A stretch of 5,291 nucleotides of DNA, taken from Erysipelotrichaceae bacterium UBA6182. GTDB lineage: Bacteria > Bacillota_I > Bacilli_A > Erysipelotrichales > Erysipelotrichaceae. Under the pieces are notes generated by a model. It searched no databases, was not told where the DNA came from, and saw nothing but the letters and a program-made list of their open reading frames with translations. The translations under genes and the position numbers were made by a program. The stretch covers positions 1 through 5,291 of the forward strand of contig DITO01000264.1 of assembly GCA_002422065.1 (NCBI GenBank). Reading direction: 5' to 3'. Of the stretch, positions 1-5,291 are shown piece after piece; positions within the stretch are counted from its first letter, which is position 1; every line of letters begins with the position of its first letter.

Positions 1-1283
1 AGAGCTAATTCTGCAATGATAGCACCCGCTCCAACACCTGCAACTTGTCCACCTAAAATGAGCCCTGTGTCTTTTTCAGTAATAAGGCGAACAAATCCTT
101 GCGTGTCACCCATCGATAAAGCTGTACCACTTGCTTCGAATGGAAATAGTGATGCTGTGACTTCAATCCCTTGCTCTTCTGCTTGTTTTTTAGATAAACC
201 AACCGTCGCTATTTCAGGATCAGCCGAACAAACTGCCGGCATAGCAACATAATCAATTTTTACGTTTTGCCCTGCGAGTGCTCCTGCAGCTATTTTTGCT
301 TCATAACTTGCTTTGTGAGCTAATGCAGGACCTAAAGTAATATCACCAATCGCAAAAATATGTGATTGGGTTGTACGTCCTTGATCATCAACTTTTACAA
401 ATCCTCGATCATCCACTTCAACTCCAGCCATTTGTAAACCTAAGTCATCGGTGTTTGGCACACGACCAATACTTACCATGACATACTCAGCATCTACTAC
501 AAGATCTTGACCATCAACTGTATAAGTTACTTGAACACTATCTTTAGTTTCTTTAGCATCTTTAGCTTTAGCATTTGTGATAACATCAACATCTTTCAAT
601 GAAAACTGTTTCTTAACTAAGTCCACCATATCACTATCAAATCCCATTAACAGATTATCTGCGGCTTCAATAATGGTTACTTTTGAACCTAAATTGGCAT
701 AAACACTCGCCATTTGACAACCAATGTAACCTCCACCAATCACAACAAATCGTTTTGGTACTTCTTTTAAACTTAAGGCCCCTGTTGAATCAAGAACACG
801 ACCCTTGAAAGTGAAGCCACTTATTTCTAGAGGACGACTCCCAGTGGCTATGATTGCTTCTTGGAATTGATAAGATTGAGCTTCATCACCAATCATGACG
901 CGCAGGTGATTTGGATCGTTGAAAAATGCTGATCCATTAACAATCTCAATCTTGTTCTTCTTTAGAAGTGACTCAACACCTTTAGTAAGCTTACTAATAA
1001 CTTGCTCATCTTTCCATTGTTGAGTTTTAGCTAAGTCAAATACAACTTCTTTAGCAGACACTCCAAACTTCTCTGCTTTAATGTCCACATAATGGTGAGC
1101 AGCATTAATTAATGCTTTAGAGGGAATACACCCAACATTAAGACAAGCTCCACCTATGGCATCTTTTTCTATAATGGTTACTTTCTTACCCAGCTGTGCT
1201 GCACGAATTGCAGCAACATAACCACCTGGGCCTGAACCAATAACGACTAGATTAATGTCTAGTGCAAAATCTCCAACTACCAT
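1..1283 (-). CDS. pdhD: Dihydrolipoamide dehydrogenase (E3 of pyruvate dehydrogenase), 3' end cut by window edge
   Basis: This cytoplasmic FAD enzyme reoxidises the dihydrolipoyl arms of E2 and reduces NAD+ to NADH. The window holds 427 complete codons; Bacillus homologues have about 470, so some 40 residues, including the catalytic His-Glu motif (HAHPT type), lie beyond the left edge. Visible signatures are the FAD dinucleotide fold GSGPGG (residues 16-21), the redox disulfide CLNVGC (Cys47, Cys52) followed by IPSK (Lys56), the NAD fold GGGYIG (183-188) with the NAD-type acidic residue Glu206, and the second FAD motif AIGD (311-314). The start at 1283 gives MVVGDF, the same opening as I recall for Bacillus PdhD, and lies 4 bases after the pdhC stop. 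One oddity is Gln190, where the family has Glu (GGGYIGxE). The alternative symbol is lpd or lpdA. The assignment is very secure; specificity for the pyruvate complex is inferred from the operon. Confidence 0.97.
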   Translation of the reverse strand, partial: MVVGDFALDINLVVIGSGPGGYVAAIRAAQLGKKVTIIEKDAIGGACLNVGCIPSKALINAAHHYVDIKAEKFGVSAKEVVFDLAKTQQWKDEQVISKLTKGVESLLKKNKIEIVNGSAFFNDPNHLRVMIGDEAQSYQFQEAIIATGSRPLEISGFTFKGRVLDSTGALSLKEVPKRFVVIGGGYIGCQMASVYANLGSKVTIIEAADNLLMGFDSDMVDLVKKQFSLKDVDVITNAKAKDAKETKDSVQVTYTVDGQDLVVDAEYVMVSIGRVPNTDDLGLQMAGVEVDDRGFVKVDDQGRTTQSHIFAIGDITLGPALAHKASYEAKIAAGALAGQNVKIDYVAMPAVCSADPEIATVGLSKKQAEEQGIEVTASLFPFEASGTALSMGDTQGFVRLITEKDTGLILGGQVAGVGAGAIIAELA

Positions 1284-1287
1284 TTCA

Positions 1288-2901
1288 TCAGTTCCCTTCC
1301 ATTAAGAGGAGCTCAGGATCTTCCATGAGACGTTTTAATTCATTCATCGCTTTTTGAGCAAGTGCACCATCAATAATTCTGTGATCAAAGCTCATGGATA
1401 AATGCAATATATTACCTACTCCTAATGTGTTATCTTCTAAAACAATTGGTTTCTTTTCGATGGTACCCATACCAAATATGACGACTTCAGGGTAGTTAAT
1501 AATTGGTGTGAACCACTTTCCTCCAAGTGAACCAATACTTGTAATGGTTGTAGAACCATCTTTCATTTCATGTGATTCTAGTGTGCCTTCTTCTGATTTA
1601 CCACTTAATTCACTGATTTCTTTAGCAATCGTAAAGATACCTTTTCTATCCGCATTCTTAATGTTAGGAACATAGAGTCCACGCTGAGTATCGACCGCAA
1701 TACCTAAATTGAAATACTTCTTATACACAATTTCTTCATTCGCTTCATCAATACTGGCGTTAAGTATCGGATACTTGCGTAGTACTGCGATGACAGCTTT
1801 CGACATGTAGGCTAAATAGGTCAGTTTGATGTCTTGATTTGCGGCAACATCTTTGAAACGACTTCGATGTGCAATGAGTTTAGACACTTCAACTTCATCA
1901 AAGATTGCTACGGTTGCAGTATGGCTTTGTGAGTTAATCATTGCTTTTGAAATCGCTCGTCGTGTGACAGACATTTTTTCACGAACGGTGTTGTCTGTTT
2001 CAGTAATAGAGTATGCTTCTTGTACGATTGGTTTAACGCTTTGAACTTTCTTAGGTTCTAATGTTGCCTGAACTACTTGCTCCTTAACTGGTGCAGATAA
2101 GAACTTATCTATGTCGTCTCGTGTTATATGCCCATGCTTACCACTTCCAGTTACACTCACAATATCAATACCTTTATTACGCGCGTATTGGCGAACTGAT
2201 GGAATAGCCAATACTCTACCAGCAACTACAGACTGACTTGCTTTTTCAGTGGAAGGTTGAACTTGTGGCTCTTCACTTGGTTGCTCTTGTGTCACATGAT
2301 CTGTAGTTGGTGTTTTTATTTCTTCACTTGAAGGAATTTGATTATCTATTTGGATTTCAGCAATAGCTTCATCAACTTGAGCAGTACTTCCTACTTCAAC
2401 AATGATCTTTGAAAGTATACCGCTCACTGGTGAAGGTACTTCTTGAAGTAATTTATCGTTTTGCACTTCAACAATTGCTTGATCTACTGTAACTTTATCT
2501 CCTACAGACACAAGCCATGCAACTAGTTTTCCTTCTGCAATTCCCTCTCCAACTTTTGGCAAACGAAAAATATAGGTTGAACTTTCGGGTTTTTGGTCTT
2601 TCATTTTCTCACCTTCTCTCTTTATTAACTTTTCCTTTTCAGGAGCTTTAGAACCAATATCTTCTAATGCATCTATTTCAGCTAAAATATCTCCAACTTG
2701 AACGGTAGCTCCTGCTTTGAAGAATATATTGCGTATTGTTCCTTTGATTGGAGATGGAATCTCTTGAGTAAGCTTATCATTTTGAATTTCAATGATTGTA
2801 GCATCATCTTGTACAAAGTCTCCCACTGCTACTTCCCACTTAACAATTAACCCCTCTGTAATTCCTTCTCCAAGTGCAGGCATTTTAAATTGATATGCCA
2901 T
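1288..2901 (-). CDS. pdhC: Dihydrolipoamide acetyltransferase (E2 of pyruvate dehydrogenase), two lipoyl domains
   Basis: This is the 537-residue core of the cytoplasmic pyruvate dehydrogenase complex; it moves acetyl groups from E1 to CoA on swinging lipoyl arms. Domain order is lipoyl domain 1 (about 3-77, lipoyl-lysine Lys43 in NDKLTQE), a Lys/Glu-rich linker (78-109), lipoyl domain 2 (110-184, Lys150 in NDKLLQE), a Gln/Glu/Pro/Thr linker (about 187-225), the E1/E3-binding domain (about 228-268), a second linker (to about 305) and the acetyltransferase domain (306-537). The last contains SFDHRIIDG, with catalytic His507 and Asp511. Bacillus E2 has one lipoyl domain, while Enterococcus is known for two. 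The start at 2901 has a strong AGGAGG site and opens with a normal lipoyl-domain N-terminus. Oddities: the first linker looks like a former gene boundary with its own start at Met100, and the binding domain has His258 where Bacillus has Arg. An acetoin or branched-chain E2 is less likely, given the partner genes and the close match to Gram-positive PdhC. Confidence 0.97.
   Translation of the reverse strand: MAYQFKMPALGEGITEGLIVKWEVAVGDFVQDDATIIEIQNDKLTQEIPSPIKGTIRNIFFKAGATVQVGDILAEIDALEDIGSKAPEKEKLIKREGEKMKDQKPESSTYIFRLPKVGEGIAEGKLVAWLVSVGDKVTVDQAIVEVQNDKLLQEVPSPVSGILSKIIVEVGSTAQVDEAIAEIQIDNQIPSSEEIKTPTTDHVTQEQPSEEPQVQPSTEKASQSVVAGRVLAIPSVRQYARNKGIDIVSVTGSGKHGHITRDDIDKFLSAPVKEQVVQATLEPKKVQSVKPIVQEAYSITETDNTVREKMSVTRRAISKAMINSQSHTATVAIFDEVEVSKLIAHRSRFKDVAANQDIKLTYLAYMSKAVIAVLRKYPILNASIDEANEEIVYKKYFNLGIAVDTQRGLYVPNIKNADRKGIFTIAKEISELSGKSEEGTLESHEMKDGSTTITSIGSLGGKWFTPIINYPEVVIFGMGTIEKKPIVLEDNTLGVGNILHLSMSFDHRIIDGALAQKAMNELKRLMEDPELLLMEGN
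1294..1300 (-). promoter_or_regulatory. Ribosome binding site of pdhD
   Basis: The purine run GGAAGGG lies inside the last codons of pdhC, 10 bases before the ATG at 1283. It supports that ATG over the one at 1288, which overlaps the pdhC stop but meets TAG after three codons. The placement implies that ribosomes finishing pdhC can reinitiate on pdhD. Confidence 0.6.
2350..2895 (-). repeat. Tandem pair of lipoyl domains within pdhC
   Basis: Two units of 75 residues (codons 3-77 and 110-184) align without gaps. By my hand alignment they share 38 of 75 residues, including GEGI.EG, VGD, QNDKL.QE, PSP and the final AEI. Each carries one lysine placed for lipoylation (Lys43 and Lys150). The level of divergence points to an old duplication or to joining of two lipoyl domains, not a recent copy. 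Between them lie about 32 residues of a highly charged linker instead of the Ala/Pro-rich linker common in E2 proteins. Confidence 0.9.
2602..2620 (-). promoter_or_regulatory. Possible internal ribosome binding site and start (Met100) inside pdhC
   Basis: The sequence AAGGTGAG lies 3 bases before an in-frame ATG at 2604; its AGGTGA core is a usual Shine-Dalgarno distance away. Initiation here would give a 438-residue E2 with only the second lipoyl domain, beginning 10 residues before that domain. The tandem out-of-frame stops TAATAA lie 17 bases further upstream (2622-2627), so the stretch resembles an intergenic region. Use as a real start is inference only; purine-rich AT-rich DNA can produce this by chance. 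Confidence 0.3.
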
Positions 2902-2909
2902 TTATTTTG

Positions 2910-2917
2910 CCTCCTTA
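2910..2917 (-). promoter_or_regulatory. Ribosome binding site of pdhC, overlapping the pdhB stop
   Basis: The sequence TAAGGAGG is a near-perfect match to the 16S rRNA tail, and its TAA is the stop codon of pdhB. The ATG follows after 8 bases, the best spacing in the window. This is the strongest ribosome binding site of the operon, consistent with E2 forming the many-copy core of the complex. Confidence 0.9.
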
Positions 2918-3901
2918 ATCAAAGTTGATTACTTCTTTTACTTTATCAACAATCTTTTGTGCATCAGGAAGCCATTCATTTTCAGCTAACATAAAAGGAT
3001 AAATACTATCAGGAGCACTTACACGACCTATTGGGGCTTTAAGTGCTAAAATTCCACGTTGACGCTCTGCCATTTCAGCCATGATTACTGATGCAACACC
3101 AGCTTGGCGTTGAGCTTCTTGCACAACAACTAATCGACCTGTCTTCTCAACTGACAATAAGATTGTTTCAACATCAATTGGTGAAATCGTTCTTAAATCA
3201 ATCACTTCTACGGATAGTCCTTCTTCTTTTAGTAATGTTGCAGCTTTAATAGACTCATGAACCATATAACCATAAGTAACTATACTTAAATCCGTTCCTT
3301 CTAGAACAACTTTAGCTTTTCCAAGAGGTACTGTGTAGTATTCTTCTGGGACTTCTTCTTTAAATGAGCGGTATAGTTTCATGTGCTCTAAGAAGATGAC
3401 TGGATCATTATCTTCAATAGATGCTAGTAATAATCCTTTCGCATCATATGGATTGCTTGGAATAACAACTTTTAAACCTGGGACTTGTGCCATGAGGCCT
3501 TCAAGACTATCTGAATGTGATTCTGGGGCATGGACTCCTCCACCAAATGGTGATCGTAAAGTGATTGGCATATTACGAGTCCCACCTGTTCTAAATCGTG
3601 TACGTGCCATTTGACCTGCAATAGCATCCATGGTTTCATACATGAATCCAAAAAACTGAATCTCAGGTAATGGTCTAAATCCTTGGAATGCTAGACCAAC
3701 AGCTAACCCACCAATACCAGATTCTGCTAAAGGTGTATCAAATACACGTTCTTCACCATATTTAGCTTGTAAACCTTGGGTAGCTCTAAACACACCTCCA
3801 TTCAAACCGACATCTTGACCAAATATTAACGTATTGTCATGTTTTTCAAGAGCATTATCAAGTGCATTGGTAATTGCTTGAATCATTGTTAATTGTGCCA
3901 T
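2915..3901 (-). CDS. pdhB: Pyruvate dehydrogenase E1 component, beta subunit
   Basis: This 328-residue protein forms the alpha2beta2 E1 heterotetramer with PdhA, which decarboxylates pyruvate on thiamine diphosphate and reductively acetylates the lipoyl arms of E2. The length is normal for the family (about 325). The sequence reads through the transketolase-type pyrimidine-binding domain (about 4-180) and then the C-terminal transketolase domain (about 195-320). Recognisable landmarks are FDTPLAESGI with Glu60, which in this family activates the aminopyrimidine ring of the cofactor; HAPESHSDSLEG with His129, matching the active-site His128 of the Bacillus enzyme; and the late segments EAQRQAG (262-268) and SAPDSIYPF (295-303). 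It starts 3 bases after the pdhA stop, downstream of AAGGAAGG, and ends in the ribosome binding site of pdhC. Acetoin and branched-chain dehydrogenases have related subunits, but the sequence lines up best with PdhB. Confidence 0.97.
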   Translation of the reverse strand: MAQLTMIQAITNALDNALEKHDNTLIFGQDVGLNGGVFRATQGLQAKYGEERVFDTPLAESGIGGLAVGLAFQGFRPLPEIQFFGFMYETMDAIAGQMARTRFRTGGTRNMPITLRSPFGGGVHAPESHSDSLEGLMAQVPGLKVVIPSNPYDAKGLLLASIEDNDPVIFLEHMKLYRSFKEEVPEEYYTVPLGKAKVVLEGTDLSIVTYGYMVHESIKAATLLKEEGLSVEVIDLRTISPIDVETILLSVEKTGRLVVVQEAQRQAGVASVIMAEMAERQRGILALKAPIGRVSAPDSIYPFMLAENEWLPDAQKIVDKVKEVINFD

Positions 3902-3904
3902 GAG

Positions 3905-5008
3905 TTAATTACCTTCCTTATTTTTATAATACTCAATTTGTTCTTGTAGAATTTCTGTTGGCTCTTCAAACATAATTTCCAAGAACTGTGAAACGTTTTG
4001 TTTTGGAGCATTATCTGATTTCTTAACTTCTTCTAAAATTTCTTTATCAAACTGCTTAATAAGATCTTCTTCATCATCTTTATTCCACAATCCTTTTTCA
4101 GTTAAGTAAATACGTGTACGAGTTAAAGGATCTTTAGCATCCCATTCTGCGAAACTCGCTTCTTCTCGATATATTTTAGGATCATCCCCTGACATTGAAT
4201 GAGGTTGAAATCTTGAGGTAAAGGATTCAATGAGAACTGGCCCATTACCATCGAGTACCCATTCTCGAGCTGCCTTAGATACAGCATAAACCGCTAATGG
4301 ATCCATTCCATCGACAAGAATTCCTGGTATGCCTGCAGCTGCTGCTTTTTGGGCTAATGTATTTGCAGCTGTTTGTTTACGCCATGGTGTAGAGATTGCA
4401 TATTGGTTATTCTGAATGAAGAATACTACCGGTGCTTTAAATGCACCCGCAAAGTTCATTCCTTCATAGAAATCTCCTTGAGATGAACCCCCATCACCAG
4501 TATAAGTAAATACAACTTGCTTAATCCCTCTTTTTTTCATTCCAAGCCCCACACCAGCCGCTTGTGTAATTTGCGCTCCAATAATGACTTGAGGAATAAC
4601 AGCATTAAGTCCTTCAGGGTATTGACCCCCTTCGATATGACCTCTACTCCATAAGAAAGCTTTGTGAAGAGGCAACCCATGCTTCACTAATTGAGGAAAA
4701 TCACGATATCCTGGAAGTAGAAAGTCGTTCTTTTCAAATGCAAGATAACTTGCTAATTGACTTGCCTCTTGACCTGCTGTTGGTCCAAAGAAACCTAAAC
4801 GTCCTTGACGAGCTAAAATAACACAGCGATCGTTTACAGCACGAGACCATAACATATCTTTAAATAATTGAACAAGCTGTTCATCACTTAGATCAGGTAT
4901 TAGATCACTGTTGACGATTTTCCCCTCTTCATTGAGGATCTGAATCATCTTATAATTCTCTTCAACGGATTGAAGATGAGCTGCGAAATCAATTTTCTTA
5001 TCTGTCAT
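3905..5008 (-). CDS. pdhA: Pyruvate dehydrogenase E1 component, alpha subunit
   Basis: This 367-residue protein, a normal length for the Gram-positive family, binds the diphosphate end of thiamine diphosphate and partners PdhB in the first, committing step of pyruvate oxidation in the cytoplasm. The thiamine-binding motif runs from GDGG (171-174) to QNNQYAIS (199-206), the GDG-to-NN arrangement with about 30 residues between. The active-site loop RFQPHSMSGDDP (266-277) has His270, matching His271 of the Bacillus stearothermophilus enzyme, and Ser271-Ser273 at the place where mitochondrial E1 alpha is phosphorylated; no kinase is visible here. GQEASQ (79-84) and LPGYRD (98-103) are also typical. 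The start at 5008 gives a Bacillus-like N-terminal helix followed by IQILNEEGKIV, and has a purine-rich site upstream. The gene follows lplA after 67 bases. Confusion with branched-chain or acetoin E1 alpha is unlikely, given the match to PdhA throughout. Confidence 0.97.
   Translation of the reverse strand: MTDKKIDFAAHLQSVEENYKMIQILNEEGKIVNSDLIPDLSDEQLVQLFKDMLWSRAVNDRCVILARQGRLGFFGPTAGQEASQLASYLAFEKNDFLLPGYRDFPQLVKHGLPLHKAFLWSRGHIEGGQYPEGLNAVIPQVIIGAQITQAAGVGLGMKKRGIKQVVFTYTGDGGSSQGDFYEGMNFAGAFKAPVVFFIQNNQYAISTPWRKQTAANTLAQKAAAAGIPGILVDGMDPLAVYAVSKAAREWVLDGNGPVLIESFTSRFQPHSMSGDDPKIYREEASFAEWDAKDPLTRTRIYLTEKGLWNKDDEEDLIKQFDKEILEEVKKSDNAPKQNVSQFLEIMFEEPTEILQEQIEYYKNKEGN
3912..3919 (-). promoter_or_regulatory. 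Ribosome binding site of pdhB
   Basis: AAGGAAGG lies within the last codons of pdhA, 10 bases before the pdhB ATG at 3901. With only 3 bases between the two genes, it suggests coupled translation. Coupling would help keep the E1 alpha and beta subunits in equal amounts. Confidence 0.75.
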
Positions 5009-5075
5009 TCTTTATACCTATCCCTTTCTTTTGTAATTATTTAAACTCCATATCCATATCTTTAAGAATGCCTAT
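5009..5075 (-). other. lplA-pdhA spacer with pdhA ribosome binding site
   Basis: This 67-base gap is the only non-coding stretch of any size. The ribosome binding site of pdhA is probably AAAGGGATAGG (5017-5027), whose AGG lies 8 bases before the ATG; it is weaker than those of pdhB and pdhC. I see no inverted repeat followed by a T run, so no terminator, and no convincing paired -35 and -10 boxes. A short direct repeat GATATG-GATATG is present. The lplA reading frame stays open for 12 codons after its stop. The simplest view is an intra-operon leader, though a weak internal promoter cannot be excluded. Confidence 0.6.
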
Positions 5076-5291
5076 TTAATCAAACATTAATGACAATATT
5101 TCATCTTTTGTGATTTCATCAAAGTATTGCTTTAAATCACAATCACTTAAAGCAAGATTAATATCAGATCGATAAAAGCGGATGTTCATCAATCGTTCTT
5201 CAAGTTCATTCACTTCATTTAAACGTAAGTCATTTCTAATAAAACGAATGGATTGAATATACCCACGCTCGACATTAGCATTTATCTCAAG
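5076..5291 (-). CDS. lplA: Lipoate-protein ligase, C-terminal 71 residues (5' part outside window)
   Basis: Only the last 71 codons and the TAA stop are in the window. They match the C-terminal accessory domain of lipoate-protein ligases. A beta-strand segment opens it (LEINANVERGYIQSIRF), followed by a helix with ELEERL, then RFYRSDINLAL, and a terminal segment resembling the family's DLS.YF..IT.EELL.LLF ending, here DLKQYFDEITKDEILSLMFD. Such enzymes use ATP to make lipoyl-AMP from free lipoate and transfer it to the lysine of lipoyl domains. The catalytic domain lies to the right and cannot be checked, so an intact enzyme is assumed, not shown. Its position directly upstream of pdhA on the same strand fits a role in charging Lys43 and Lys150 of PdhC. 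The symbol follows the family; lplJ is the Bacillus name. Confidence 0.85.
   Translation of the reverse strand, partial: LEINANVERGYIQSIRFIRNDLRLNEVNELEERLMNIRFYRSDINLALSDCDLKQYFDEITKDEILSLMFD

Noticed and set aside
16..252. Open frame of 78 codons on the plus strand
   Set aside because: It lies wholly antisense to pdhD, whose protein matches its family throughout; the Pro/Ser/Thr-rich translation has no recognisable domain.
1286..1288. ATG overlapping the pdhC stop (TGATGA) as the pdhD start
   Set aside because: This frame reads ATG AAA TGG TAG and stops at once; the ATG at 1283 opens the conserved protein.
1288..1290. TGA read as Trp (Mollicute code 4) at the end of pdhC
   Set aside because: PdhC already has its complete normal C-terminus (DPELLLMEGN), the pdhD start follows at once, and Trp codons in all genes are TGG.
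1853..2044. Open frame of 63 codons on the plus strand
   Set aside because: It is antisense to the acetyltransferase domain of pdhC; it has no convincing ribosome binding site and no recognisable protein features.
3381..3614. Open frame of 77 codons on the plus strand
   Set aside because: It is antisense to pdhB over a strongly conserved coding stretch, so its openness follows from pdhB codon use.
3986..4000. Catabolite-repression (cre) like sequence around TGTGAAACGTTTTG
   Set aside because: The spacing between the TG and CG does not fit the cre consensus on either strand, and the site is deep inside pdhA coding sequence.
2915..5008. Acetoin or branched-chain 2-oxoacid dehydrogenase instead of pyruvate dehydrogenase
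   Set aside because: E1 alpha and beta align along their length with Gram-positive PdhA and PdhB as remembered, and no acetoin regulator or branched-chain genes are nearby.

Overview
The window is a compact, single-strand metabolic operon from a low-GC Gram-positive bacterium (Bacillota/Firmicutes). Everything is encoded on the minus strand, so transcription runs from the right edge to the left edge. Reading in that direction, the genes are: the 3' end of a lipoate-protein ligase gene (lplA, 5076-5291), then pdhA (E1 alpha, 3905-5008), pdhB (E1 beta, 2915-3901), pdhC (E2 with two lipoyl domains, 1288-2901) and pdhD/lpd (E3, 1-1283, cut by the left edge about 40 residues before its usual end). 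Together they encode the whole pyruvate dehydrogenase complex plus the C-terminus of an enzyme that attaches its lipoyl cofactor.

The taxonomic guess rests on AT-rich DNA, strong AGGAGG-type ribosome binding sites, the heterodimeric (alpha/beta) E1 of the Gram-positive and mitochondrial type, and protein sequences that line up closely with Bacillus PdhA-D as I remember them. TGA is used as a stop (end of pdhC) and TGG for Trp. This means the standard bacterial code and argues against Mycoplasma-type organisms. The genus cannot be resolved; a lactic-acid-bacterium, Erysipelotrichia or Acholeplasma-like relative would all fit.

The four pdh genes are separated by only 3, 13 and 4 bases, and each start has a Shine-Dalgarno sequence inside or touching the end of the gene before it, so translational coupling is likely. 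The only larger gap is 67 bases between lplA and pdhA. It has no hairpin terminator and no promoter I would defend, so lplA and pdhABCD are probably co-transcribed from a promoter right of the window. In function, PdhAB decarboxylates pyruvate with thiamine diphosphate and acetylates the lipoyl arms of PdhC. PdhC passes the acetyl group to CoA, Lpd reoxidises the arms to make NADH, and LplA would load lipoate onto the two PdhC lysines.

I see no novel system. Details worth a second look are: a possible gene-fusion scar or internal translation start between the two lipoyl domains of PdhC; a Glu-to-Gln change in Lpd at a position normally paired with the active-site lysine; an Arg-to-His change in the E3/E1-binding domain of PdhC; and a 12-codon in-frame open stretch after the lplA stop. 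No RNA genes, mobile elements or CRISPR were found.
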